Of a stretch of 64,000 bases of DNA, positions 17,576-25,543 are shown piece by piece. Position 1 is the first letter of the stretch. Each line of letters begins with the position of its first letter. The notes under the pieces were generated by a model. The model was given only the letters and a program-made list of their open reading frames with translations. It searched no databases and was not told the DNA's origin. A program made the position numbers and the translations under genes. The stretch covers positions 1,568,168 to 1,632,167 of the forward strand of contig NZ_JAJQXW010000001.1 in NCBI RefSeq assembly GCF_021246445.1. The letters are read 5' to 3'. Origin of the DNA: Rhabdothermincola salaria (GTDB taxonomy: Bacteria > Actinomycetota > Acidimicrobiia > Acidimicrobiales > Acidimicrobilacustridaceae).

Positions 17576-18435
17576 CCCTCGCCCTCACCTGCCGGCCAGT
17601 CGGGCAGCAGCCCGAGGTCGGCGCAGAGCTTGGGGGCGAAGATCCACTTGCCCACGAATCGGGTGGCTTCGGGGTCGGTGGCCAGCCAGGCGACGACGGC
17701 CCCGGTGGCTTCGGCGGGTGCCGATCCGAAGCCCTGCTCGAAGTCGTCGTCGGGGCGCAGCGCCTTGCGCTTCTCGGTGACCACGTTGCCGGGATCGACG
17801 TTGAAGGCCCGCACCCCGCGGTCGCGGTACTCGGCCTCGATGCCGCCGGCCACCCGGCCGAAGGCCGCCTTCGAGGCCGCGTAGGCGATCCCCCATCCGC
17901 CGTCGCCGGCCGGCCCGGGCGGGTCGTGGCGGGCCGAGCCCGACACCATGTTGATGATCCGCCCCTCGCCGTGGTCGACCATGTGGGGCACCACCAGCTG
18001 GATGAGGCGGATCTGGTGGGCGAAGTTCCCCCGCATCAAGTTGTCGAGGTCGCTCATCTGCAGGTCGAGCAGGCGGTCCATGGTGCCGCCCGCCTGGTAG
18101 ATGGCGTTGTTGAACAGCACGTCGATGCGACCGAACCCCTCGAGGACCGCCGCCGGCACGGCCTCCACGCTGGCCAGGTCGAGCAGGTCCATCGGGATCG
18201 ACACCGCCCTACGTCCCCGTCGTTCCACCTCGGCCGCCGTCGTCTCGAGGCTGCCGGGCAGGGCCACGACGGGCTCGTCGCCGCGCACCGAGTTGGGCTC
18301 GCTGCGACCCTCGCCTTCGCGCACCGTTCGGGCGGTGAGCGCCACATCGAATCCGGCTTCGGCCAGGGCGAGGGCGGCGGCCTTGCCGATCCCCCGACTG
18401 GCGCCAGTCACCAACGCGACCGGTCGTTCACTCAT
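17572..18435 (-). CDS. SDR family oxidoreductase (paralogue 3)
   Basis: A 287-residue SDR, first in a three-gene operon. It has TGASRGIG at 10-17, NNAIYQAGG and YAASK (Tyr185, Lys189). It shares ARTVREGEGR and NVDPGNVVTEKRKAL blocks with the gene at 16287-17114 and more distantly with 7674-8507. The ATG at 18435 follows GAGGAG; the longer frame to 18450 lacks support. A TAGGGT -10 candidate lies about 30 bp upstream. The substrate is unknown, and the pairing with an NTF2-fold protein suggests a multi-step alcohol/ketone conversion. Confidence 0.9.
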   Translation of the reverse strand: MSERPVALVTGASRGIGKAAALALAEAGFDVALTARTVREGEGRSEPNSVRGDEPVVALPGSLETTAAEVERRGRRAVSIPMDLLDLASVEAVPAAVLEGFGRIDVLFNNAIYQAGGTMDRLLDLQMSDLDNLMRGNFAHQIRLIQLVVPHMVDHGEGRIINMVSGSARHDPPGPAGDGGWGIAYAASKAAFGRVAGGIEAEYRDRGVRAFNVDPGNVVTEKRKALRPDDDFEQGFGSAPAEATGAVVAWLATDPEATRFVGKWIFAPKLCADLGLLPDWPAGEGEG

Positions 18436-18497
18436 GTCTGCTCCTCGCAACGCGTGGCGAGGACCCTACTGCGCCGGTATCGCCGCAGTGGTCGCTG

Positions 18498-19784
18498 TCA
18501 GCTGCCGTCGGTGGACCAGTGCCAGGGCTCGCTGGGCAGGTTCACGAAGCCGTAGCGGCCGGCGTTGGCCGCCAACCACTGGAAGGCCGGGGAGCTGCGG
18601 CTCTGGATGGACCGACCGTTGTGGGCGAAGTCGATGGCCAGGCCCTGCTCGTGCTTCGAGCGCCCCGGGATCGCCGTGGGCGGACTGCAGGAGTCGGGGT
18701 TCATCTGCCAGATGGCGTACTGGCTGGTGCCGCAGTGCTGCCTGCGCAGCTCGATCTGCATGGCCGGGTCGCGGTAGCCGCTGCCGGTGAGGTGGATCCC
18801 GGCGGCGCTGGCCGCCTCGAGCAGGCTGGCCAGGTTGCCGGCGATGGAACCGGCCACGGTGATGCCTCGCACGCTGGTGAGGCCCCCCGGACGGGGGATC
18901 TGGGTGACGGGTCCGCCGCCACCACCGGAGCCTCCACCGGAGCCACCCCCAGAACCTCCGCCGCTGCTCGGCGCCGGCCGGGCGGCGGCGGCCGCCTCGG
19001 CAGCGGCTCGCGCGGCGGCCAGCTGAGCGGCGATGGCGGCCTGCTCGGCGGCCAGGCGATCGGAGAGCTGCTGGTCGAGGGCGGCGAGCGCCTGGGACTC
19101 GGCGAGCTTGTCGCCGAGGCGGGTGGCGATCTCGGAGGCCACTCGCTCCTGTTCGGCTTGAGCGGACTCGTAGCCGGCCACCGTGTCGGCCAGGCTCGAG
19201 CGTCGTTGCTCGGCGACGTCGCGCGCGCTGCGGGCCTCGTCGCGCTGGTCCTCGAGCTGGCGCTGGGCGGTGCGGTACTCCTCGACGGCGTCGAGCTTGG
19301 AGCCGTTGGCCACCTCGAGGAGGGCCTGCTTGGTGCTGGCGTCGTTGGCCGACAGCTCCTGGAAGGCATCGAGGACCTGCTCGCCCTCGGGCTGGACGTA
19401 CGCCGCGACCGCAGCGTCGACCACGGCGGCGCGGAGCTCACCGATGCGAGCCTCGGTGGCGCGAGCCTCGTCCTCGGCCTGTTGGGCCCGAGCCTCGGCC
19501 TCGTCGACCGCCCGCTGGGCGTCGGCCATCTGGGCCCGGGTGGAACGCACGTTGGCCTCGAGCGCGTCCAGGGCTGCGCTCACCTCGGCGTCGGTGGCCT
19601 CGAGGGTGTCGATCTGGCCCGCCACCTCGGCCCGTTGCGCCTTCACCTCGCGCTGCTCCGCCGCGGTGTCGGCATCGACCGCAGGAGTGGTGGAGAGCGG
19701 CGTACCGGCCAGCACCACGGCGAGAAGCACGGTGGCGGCGGCCGCGAGCGAGGGGATGCGCAGTACCCGGGTGGAGCGGGACAT
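18498..19784 (-). CDS. Secreted coiled-coil D-alanyl-D-alanine carboxypeptidase (peptidase M15, VanY type)
   Basis: A 428-residue exported cell-wall enzyme. Residues 1-35 are a Sec signal. Residues about 40-265 form a long Ala/Glu/Gln-rich coiled coil as in NlpC/EnvC-type hydrolase activators. A (GGGS)n-like linker follows, then a VanY/M15 domain. The zinc ligands are visible: His378 in SKHEQG, Asp385 in LAIDF and His422 in EPWHW. It trims peptidoglycan stem peptides, with the coiled coil probably tethering or regulating it. The ATG at 19784 is where the signal begins. TACATT (19851-19856) is a likely -10, and a CRP-like palindrome lies further upstream. Confidence 0.9.
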   Translation of the reverse strand: MSRSTRVLRIPSLAAAATVLLAVVLAGTPLSTTPAVDADTAAEQREVKAQRAEVAGQIDTLEATDAEVSAALDALEANVRSTRAQMADAQRAVDEAEARAQQAEDEARATEARIGELRAAVVDAAVAAYVQPEGEQVLDAFQELSANDASTKQALLEVANGSKLDAVEEYRTAQRQLEDQRDEARSARDVAEQRRSSLADTVAGYESAQAEQERVASEIATRLGDKLAESQALAALDQQLSDRLAAEQAAIAAQLAAARAAAEAAAAARPAPSSGGGSGGGSGGGSGGGGGPVTQIPRPGGLTSVRGITVAGSIAGNLASLLEAASAAGIHLTGSGYRDPAMQIELRRQHCGTSQYAIWQMNPDSCSPPTAIPGRSKHEQGLAIDFAHNGRSIQSRSSPAFQWLAANAGRYGFVNLPSEPWHWSTDGS

Positions 19785-19888
19785 CGGGAGCAGCGACTCC
19801 TGGCGGCGAGAGGTGGGTAAGAGGACGTCAACGACCTGTAACGGAACCGCAATGTAGCAGGCCCGGAACCCCCGCGCGCGCATCATCT

Positions 19889-19904
19889 TGTGACGCATGT
19901 CACG
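19889..19904. promoter_or_regulatory. CRP/GlxR-like palindrome upstream of the M15 peptidase
   Basis: TGTGA-cgcatg-TCACG matches 9 of 10 defined bases of the CRP consensus TGTGA-N6-TCACA. It is centred about 45 bp upstream of the presumed -10 (TACATT) of the peptidase gene. In mycobacteria and corynebacteria the CRP/GlxR regulators control resuscitation-promoting and other cell-wall hydrolase genes, so the position makes sense. It is a single site, and chance occurrence is possible. Confidence 0.4.
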
Positions 19905-20027
19905 TGCCATCGCCACCAGGATGGGCCGAACGAACCACGAATCCGGCAGCCACCGACCGCGGATCGTCATCTTCGGACAACCCGGCGACCGACCGCAGGG
20001 GCCCTCGCCGGCCGTTCGAGGCCTTCG

Positions 20028-21167
20028 TCAGCCGGCGAGCAGCTCGCTCACCTGGCGGGCCACCTCGAGGTCCTCGCGGGCGTGGACCACGAGGGTGCGC
20101 ACCGTCGCGCCGTCCTCGCTCAGGTCGGCATCGGTGTCAGGAGCGTGGGCCGCATTGGCCTCGTCGTCGATGCCCAGGCCGAGGAAGGCCCCCCACGCAC
20201 AGGTCGAGAGGCGCACCGACCCGGCCCGCTCGGCCACCCCACCGGTGAACACCAACACGTCGAGCCCGCTCATGGTGCCGACCATGGCGCTGATCCCCAA
20301 GCGGAGCCGGTGGTTGTAGACCTTCCACGCCAGCAGGCAGGCCTCGTCGCCGTCGGCGATCCCGGCGAGCACCTCGCGCATGTCGCCGCTGGTCCCCGAG
20401 AGCCCGGCCAGTCCTGACCGGTGCAACAACAGGTCGGTCATCTCGTCGGCGCCCAGACCGGCCTGTTGCTGCAGCCACATCAACGCCCCGGGGTCGACGT
20501 CACCCGACCGGGTGGCCATCACCAAGCCCGACAACGGCGTGAAGCCCATGGTGGTGGCCACCGATCGGCCACCCCGGACCGCGGCGAGCGATGCCCCCGC
20601 CCCCAGGTGGCAGGTCACGACGCGGAGGTCCTCGACGCGACGACCCACCATCCGGGCCGCCCGGCGCGTGGCGTAGGCGTGGCTCAAGCCGTGGAACCCG
20701 TAGACACGCAGCCCCCAACGGTCCCTCCACTCCGCCGGGACGGCGTAGGTGGCCGCCTCTCGCGGGATGGTCGTGTGGAAGGTGGTGTCGAAGCAGGCCA
20801 CCGCCGGCAGGCCGGGCCGCAGCCGACGCACGACCTCGATGGCCTGCAGGGCCGGGGGGTTGTGCAACGGAGCCAGGACCGACACCTCGTCGAGATCGCC
20901 CAGGAGGTCATCGGTGATCATCGCCGGACCGGACTGCTGCGGCCCCCCGTGCACCACCCGGTGGCCCACGACGTCGATGCCGGGGGCCCGGTCGAGGAAC
21001 CGCTCGAGCGCGTCGGGCTCGAGCGGTGCGTCGAGCGCCTCACCGACGATCCGGACGCCCTCGCTCGCCTCGCCCTCGACCCGCCCCCCTCCGATCGCCA
21101 CCACGTCGAGCTTGACGGTGCTCGACCCGACGTTGACGACCAGGACGGTCAGGGACGGCTCGGTCAC
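20028..21167 (-). CDS. ackA: Acetate kinase
   Basis: A 379-residue acetokinase. It has NVGSSTVKLD in the first strand, FDTTFHTTIPREA (substrate pocket), HGLSHAY, CHLGAGASLAAV (phosphate loop) and the MGFTPLSGLVMATRSGDVDP region. It converts acetyl phosphate plus ADP to acetate plus ATP. It is a little shorter than the usual 400. Its first four bases overlap the stop of the phosphoketolase gene (ATGA), so acetyl phosphate made by that enzyme would feed directly into ATP. The 9-bp inverted repeat CTCGCCGGC/GCCGGCGAG (20004-20039) at the 3' end could act in termination. Confidence 0.95.
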   Translation of the reverse strand: MTEPSLTVLVVNVGSSTVKLDVVAIGGGRVEGEASEGVRIVGEALDAPLEPDALERFLDRAPGIDVVGHRVVHGGPQQSGPAMITDDLLGDLDEVSVLAPLHNPPALQAIEVVRRLRPGLPAVACFDTTFHTTIPREAATYAVPAEWRDRWGLRVYGFHGLSHAYATRRAARMVGRRVEDLRVVTCHLGAGASLAAVRGGRSVATTMGFTPLSGLVMATRSGDVDPGALMWLQQQAGLGADEMTDLLLHRSGLAGLSGTSGDMREVLAGIADGDEACLLAWKVYNHRLRLGISAMVGTMSGLDVLVFTGGVAERAGSVRLSTCAWGAFLGLGIDDEANAAHAPDTDADLSEDGATVRTLVVHAREDLEVARQVSELLAG

Positions 21168-23536
21168 GGTTCCCAGGTCCAGTCCTGCACCTCGGGGAGG
21201 TCCTGGAGGTGCTCGGTGATGTACAGCTCGTGGGCGGCCAGCTGCGATCGGCAGTGCTCACCCAGCTCGTCGGCCCCAGCCGGCCGGCGCCGGGCCCGTC
21301 GGAGGGCCTGGAGGCAGAGCTGGTACCTGCTCACGTCGTTGAGGACCACCATGTCGAACGGGGTGGTGGTGGTGCCCTCCTCCTTGTACCCACGCACGTG
21401 GAAGCGATCCTGGCGCCCCTGTCCGTGCACCAGGAAGTGCACGGCCCGGGGATAGCCGTGGAAGGCGAACACCACGTGCTGGTCGGGCGTGAACAACTGG
21501 TTGAAGGCGACCAGGTCCATCCCGTGCGGGTGGTCGTTCGCCGGCAACAGGGTCATGAGGTCGACGATGTTGACCACGCGCACGCGCAGCTCGGGAACCC
21601 ACCGACGCAGGAGCTGTGCGGCGGCCACGGTCTCCATGGTCACCACGTCGCCGGCGCAGGCCAGCACGATGTCGGGGTCCTCCCCGCCGAAGGTGCCGGC
21701 CCACTCCCAGTCGCCGTAGCCCCGGGTGCAGTGCTCGCGGGCAGCGCGCATGTCGAGCCACTGCAGCTGAGGCTGCTTGTCGATCACGATGAGGTTGACG
21801 TAGTCACGAGAGCGCAGGCAGTGGTCGGCGACCGACAACAGGGTGTTGGCGTCCGGCGGGAGGTAGACCCTCGCCACCTCGGGCTTCTTGGAGATGACCG
21901 TGTCGATGAGACCCGGGCCCTGGTGGCTGAACCCGTTGTGGTCGTTGCGCCAGCACGTCGACGTGAGGAGCACGTTCAACGAGGGGACGGGGCGCCGCCA
22001 ACCGAGCTCGGCGGCAGCATCGAGCCACTTGGCGTGCTGGACCGTCATGGAGGCCGACACCATGGCGAAGGCCTCATAGGTGGCGAACAACCCGTGCCGG
22101 CCGGTCAGGTTGTAGCCCTCGAGCCAGCCGTGGCACAGGTGCTCGCTGAGGACCTCCATCACCCGCCCGTCGGGAGCGAGGTGGTCGTCGTCGTCGGTGA
22201 CGGGCAGGGTCCAGCACCGGTTCTCCACGTCGAAGACGGCACCGAGGCGGTTGGAGTTCGTCTCGTCGGGTGAGAAGAGCCGGAAGTTCCCGTCCTCCGC
22301 GTTGCGCACGAAGACGTCGCGCAACCACTCCCCCAGACGGCGGGTCGACTCGTGGTACTCCTGGCCGGGCACGGTGACGTCGAAGGCGTAGTCGACGTAG
22401 TCGGGCAGATCGAGGGCGACCGACACCCGACCCCCGTTCGCCGCCGGGCTGGCGCTCATGCGACGGTCGCCCCGGGGCGCGCCGTCGACGAGATCGGGAG
22501 CCGGCCGGCCGTCGACCCCGAACAGCTCCTCGGGTCGGTAGCTGCGCATCCACTCCTCGAGCACGGCGAGGTGGTCGGGGTCGGTGCGCACCTGGTTCAC
22601 CGGCACCTGGTGCGATCGGAAGGTGCCCTCGACCTGCAGACCGTCGACGACGCCGGGGCCCGTCCACCCCTTGGGGGTGCGCAGCACGATGGCCGGCCAC
22701 CGCCAGGGCAGGCCGACCGCCGGATCGATGGCCCGTCCGGACCGGGCGTCGGCCCGGTTCTCGCCGATGGTGTCGACCGCCCGCTCGAGGGCGTCGGCCA
22801 GGTCGGCGTGCACCTGCTCGGGCCGGTCGCCCTCCACGAACAGCGGGTCGTAGCCGTGGGACCGCAGGAGCGCGGCCACGTCGGCGTCGTCGCTCCGGCC
22901 GAGGACCGTGGGTCCGGAGATCTTGCCGTCGTTGAGGTGCAGGATCGGCAGGACCGCCCCGTCACGGCGCGGATCGAGGAAGCGCACCCCCTTCCACGAC
23001 CCCTCGAGCGGACCGGTCTCGGCTTCCCCGTCGCCCACCACGCAGGCCACGATGCGGTCGGGCGCGTCGAACGCGGCCCCGACGGCGTGCACCAGCGCGT
23101 AGCCGAGCTCACCGCCCTCGTGGATGGAGCCCGGCACCTCGACGCTCACGTGGCTGGGGAAGCCTCCCGGGGTGGAGAACTGCCGGCAGAGCCGTCGGAG
23201 TCCGGCCTCGTCCGTCCCGATGTCGGGGTAGACCTCGCTCCAGGTGCCCTCCAACCACGTGTTGGCGACGACCGCCGGACCACCGTGCCCCGGCCCGCAG
23301 ACGAAGAGCATCTCGAGGTCGCGGGCGACGATGAGCCGGTTCAGGTGGGCCCACAGCAGGTTGAGGCCCGGCGACGTGCCCCAGTGTCCGAGCAACCGCG
23401 GCTTGACGTGCTCGGGGCGCAGCGGTTCGCGCAGCAGCACGTTGTCGCGGAGGTAGATCTGACCGACGGTGAGGTAGTTGGCCGCCCGCCACCACCGATC
23501 GAGGCGTTCGGCGTCCTGCTCGTCGAGCTGGGTCAC
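21164..23536 (-). CDS. xfp: Xylulose-5-phosphate/fructose-6-phosphate phosphoketolase
   Basis: A 790-residue thiamine-diphosphate enzyme. WWRAANYLTVGQIYL at the start, GHWGTSPGLNL, EGGELGYAL and the ThDP-binding GDGEAETGP are all family signatures. It splits xylulose-5-phosphate or fructose-6-phosphate with phosphate into acetyl phosphate and an aldose phosphate. The GTG start follows GGGAGGG, and a TAGGTT -10 candidate lies about 40 bp upstream. It is cotranscribed with acetate kinase, giving a carbon-conserving route from sugar phosphates to acetate and ATP without pyruvate dehydrogenase. Confidence 0.96.
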   Translation of the reverse strand: MTQLDEQDAERLDRWWRAANYLTVGQIYLRDNVLLREPLRPEHVKPRLLGHWGTSPGLNLLWAHLNRLIVARDLEMLFVCGPGHGGPAVVANTWLEGTWSEVYPDIGTDEAGLRRLCRQFSTPGGFPSHVSVEVPGSIHEGGELGYALVHAVGAAFDAPDRIVACVVGDGEAETGPLEGSWKGVRFLDPRRDGAVLPILHLNDGKISGPTVLGRSDDADVAALLRSHGYDPLFVEGDRPEQVHADLADALERAVDTIGENRADARSGRAIDPAVGLPWRWPAIVLRTPKGWTGPGVVDGLQVEGTFRSHQVPVNQVRTDPDHLAVLEEWMRSYRPEELFGVDGRPAPDLVDGAPRGDRRMSASPAANGGRVSVALDLPDYVDYAFDVTVPGQEYHESTRRLGEWLRDVFVRNAEDGNFRLFSPDETNSNRLGAVFDVENRCWTLPVTDDDDHLAPDGRVMEVLSEHLCHGWLEGYNLTGRHGLFATYEAFAMVSASMTVQHAKWLDAAAELGWRRPVPSLNVLLTSTCWRNDHNGFSHQGPGLIDTVISKKPEVARVYLPPDANTLLSVADHCLRSRDYVNLIVIDKQPQLQWLDMRAAREHCTRGYGDWEWAGTFGGEDPDIVLACAGDVVTMETVAAAQLLRRWVPELRVRVVNIVDLMTLLPANDHPHGMDLVAFNQLFTPDQHVVFAFHGYPRAVHFLVHGQGRQDRFHVRGYKEEGTTTTPFDMVVLNDVSRYQLCLQALRRARRRPAGADELGEHCRSQLAAHELYITEHLQDLPEVQDWTWEP

Positions 23537-23677
23537 GGCGCATCCCTCCCTGGCCGACCGTGCGCCGGAACCTACCGGCGCGGTCGCGGCGCATCGGGGA
23601 GGGTTCCTACCCTTTCACCCCACGTTCACCGCGACGCACCCGCCCGCCGGACCCCCGTCGACCGGCGGTCACCGCCG

Positions 23678-24877
23678 TCAGCTGCGCAACACCGGGTCGA
23701 GAAGGGCCAGCCCTCGCCCCCCGATCGACAGCGACCGGCCGGCCAACCCCGGGTGCTCCTCGTCGACGAGGTTGGCCATGATGTCGAGCACCAGACGCAT
23801 GGTGAACCCGGTGGAGAGCGCCATCGCCAGCAGGACCCTCAGGAGCTGGGGGCGCCCGATCACCCACGCGAAGCGGCGGGCGGTCGCGAAGAAGGCGTCG
23901 TACTCGGCCTCCAGGCGAGCGCCGTACAGCGCATCGGCGTGGTGGGGGGAGGCCTGGTGACACTCGGCCGCCAGGCGGCCGGACTCGAGTCCGTAGTCGA
24001 TGCCCTCGCCGTTGAACGGGTTCACGAGGCCGGCGGCGTCGCCGATGGCCACCCATCCCGGCCCGTGGCGGCGCCCGACGTGCATGGGCAGCCGCCAGGC
24101 CCGCGGGCGGGCCAGGACCTCACCCAGACCCCAGGACTCCCGTACCTGGGCGGTGTAGGCGTCGAGCATGCGGTTGAGGTTCAGGTCCGAGAAGTTCCGC
24201 ATGGTGGAGAGCGCACCGACCCCGACGTTGACCACGCCGTCGCCGGCGGGGAACACCCAGCCGTAGCCCGGGACGATGTCGCCATCGGGACCCTGGACGG
24301 TCAGGCACGCCTCCATGTACCGGTCGTCGGCCCGGGTGGACGGGACGTAGGCCCGGATGGCCAGGCCGAACGGCGAGGTGGGGACCCGCACCGCACCCAG
24401 GGCCTTCGCCGCGGGCGAGCCCGCTCCCGAAGCCACGACCACGAGGTCGGCGCGCACCTCGCCGTGCTTGGTGCGCACGCCGACGACCCTCTCGCCGTCG
24501 AGCACCGGCTCGGCGACCGATCGCTCCCGCAGGTCGGCGCCGGCCTTGGCCGCCGTCTCCATGAGCAGCGCGTCGAACTCGGCCCGAGGAGCGACCGCAC
24601 CGCGGGGAGGGAAGGGCCCGTCGGGCCAGTCGACCTCGCGCACGGTGCGACCGGCCTGCACCCGCAGGCCGTCGATGCGGTGGAAGGTCCCGATGTCGAC
24701 CCCCATGCGGTCGAGCTCGGCCACCGCCCGAGGGGTGAGCCCGTCCCCGCAGGACTTGTCGCGGCCGCGCTCGCCCTTTTCGAAGAGCATGACGTCGGCG
24801 CCGCCGCGCGCCGCCCACGTGGCCGCGGCCGACCCCGCCGGCCCGGCCCCGATCACGGCGACATCACAACGCTCCAT
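23678..24877 (-). CDS. Geranylgeranyl reductase family FAD-dependent oxidoreductase
   Basis: A 399-residue flavoprotein. The Rossmann start VAVIGAGPAGSAAATWAA is at residues 5-22. DKSCGDGLTPRAVAEL is the family motif and GDAAGLVNPFNGEGIDYGLESG is the second FAD-binding motif. Members reduce isoprenoid double bonds (geranylgeranyl to phytyl, or menaquinone side chains). In actinobacteria a MenJ-like role in reducing one isoprene unit of menaquinone is common. The ATG at 24877 is where the Rossmann fold begins. It stands alone, next to the repeat island. Confidence 0.88.
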   Translation of the reverse strand: MERCDVAVIGAGPAGSAAATWAARGGADVMLFEKGERGRDKSCGDGLTPRAVAELDRMGVDIGTFHRIDGLRVQAGRTVREVDWPDGPFPPRGAVAPRAEFDALLMETAAKAGADLRERSVAEPVLDGERVVGVRTKHGEVRADLVVVASGAGSPAAKALGAVRVPTSPFGLAIRAYVPSTRADDRYMEACLTVQGPDGDIVPGYGWVFPAGDGVVNVGVGALSTMRNFSDLNLNRMLDAYTAQVRESWGLGEVLARPRAWRLPMHVGRRHGPGWVAIGDAAGLVNPFNGEGIDYGLESGRLAAECHQASPHHADALYGARLEAEYDAFFATARRFAWVIGRPQLLRVLLAMALSTGFTMRLVLDIMANLVDEEHPGLAGRSLSIGGRGLALLDPVLRS

Positions 24878-24952
24878 GCCGACCAGTCTCGCTGCTCGAG
24901 CGACGCTTCCCGCACCCGGGAGGTGAGAGTCACATGACCTTCTCACCACCCT

Positions 24953-24996
24953 TCGGACCCTCGGGGGCCCGGCGGGTCCTGTCCCGCACCAGAACC
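24953..24996 (+). repeat. Dispersed repeat A, copy 1
   Basis: A 44-bp element beginning TCGGACCCTCGGGG and ending CCCGCACCAGAACC. Copy 2 at 25112-25155 differs by 2 bases. It precedes repeat B copy 1, so A and B seem to form a unit. No gene is seen in 24878-25534; the whole 0.65 kb consists of these elements. Confidence 0.85.
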
Positions 24997-25001
24997 GTGA
25001 T

Positions 25002-25066
25002 CATGGCGCCCTCCTCGCAAGCTCGTCGGGACGCGGTGCGGGCGTGTCGCTGGCGCTCCCATCGCC
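25002..25066 (+). repeat. Dispersed repeat B, copy 1
   Basis: A 65-bp element beginning CATGGCGCCCTCCTCGCAAG and ending in TCGCC. Copy 2 is at 25256-25320, with the first 32 bases identical and a few mismatches after. The chance frame through it reads MAPSSQARRD in both copies, but with no homology or ribosome site, so it is not called a gene. Confidence 0.85.
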
Positions 25067-25111
25067 CCCTTGACGGGTCCTCGGGGTCCCGAGGCTGCCG
25101 GTGCCCACCTG

Positions 25112-25155
25112 TCGGACCCTCGGGGTTCCGGCGGGTCCTGTCCCGCACCAGAACC
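25112..25155 (+). repeat. Dispersed repeat A, copy 2
   Basis: The second copy of the 44-bp element, 159 bp from copy 1, with 2 mismatches (GC to TT in the middle). It is followed by unrelated sequence rather than directly by repeat B, so the spacing between A and B is not fixed. Confidence 0.85.
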
Positions 25156-25255
25156 TGACGTGCTCAGTCGCTCAGAGCGGCAGCTTCGCCGAGCCGCACT
25201 CGCTCCTGTGCGCGCGTCAGAACCAGTGGTGCGGTCCACCCCCCGGGACCGTGTC

Positions 25256-25320
25256 CATGGCGCCCTCCTCGCAAGCTCGTCGGGACGTAGTGTGGGCGGG
25301 TCGCTGGCGCTCCCGTCGCC
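25256..25320 (+). repeat. Dispersed repeat B, copy 2
   Basis: The second copy of the 65-bp element. Its last part, GTCGCTGGCGCTCC (25300-25313), is the left arm of a perfect 14-bp inverted repeat with GGAGCGCCAGCGAC at 25360-25373, giving a cruciform or hairpin with a 46-base loop. Confidence 0.85.
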
Positions 25321-25396
25321 CACCTGAGGGCAGGCGTCAGCCGACCCGCAACAGGCGGAGGAGCGCCAGCGACGGAGCCTCAGCAGGGTCCCGCGT

Positions 25397-25543
25397 TTCG
25401 GCGAAGCCGGCGGAGGGAGGCTTGCCGACCGGAGCAAGATGTCACTTCGGCGAAGCCGGCGGAGGGAGGCTTGCCGACCGGAGCAAGATGTCACTTCGGC
25501 GAAGCCGGCGGAGGGAGGCTTGCCGACCGGAGCATCATGTAAC
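25397..25543 (+). repeat. Tandem array of three 49-bp units
   Basis: Three head-to-tail units start at 25397, 25446 and 25495, each beginning TTCGGCGAAGCCGGCGGAGG and ending near GATGTCAC. Units 1 and 2 are near-identical; unit 3 differs in its last 15 bases and contains the stop codon of the aldo/keto reductase gene (25535-25537 on the other strand). CTTCGGCGAAG inside each unit is palindromic. There are no unique spacers, so it is not a CRISPR. It is probably a family of intergenic palindromic elements. Confidence 0.9.

Noticed and set aside
20004-20039. Inverted repeat at the ackA 3' end as a terminator
   Set aside because: The right arm lies within the last codons of ackA and no U-run follows, so evidence is too weak for a separate call.
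22352-24937. 861-codon open frame on the plus strand
   Set aside because: Antisense to phosphoketolase and the geranylgeranyl reductase genes; low-complexity translation.
25397-25543. Possible CRISPR array
   Set aside because: Three 49-bp units are directly adjacent without variable spacers and no cas genes are nearby.
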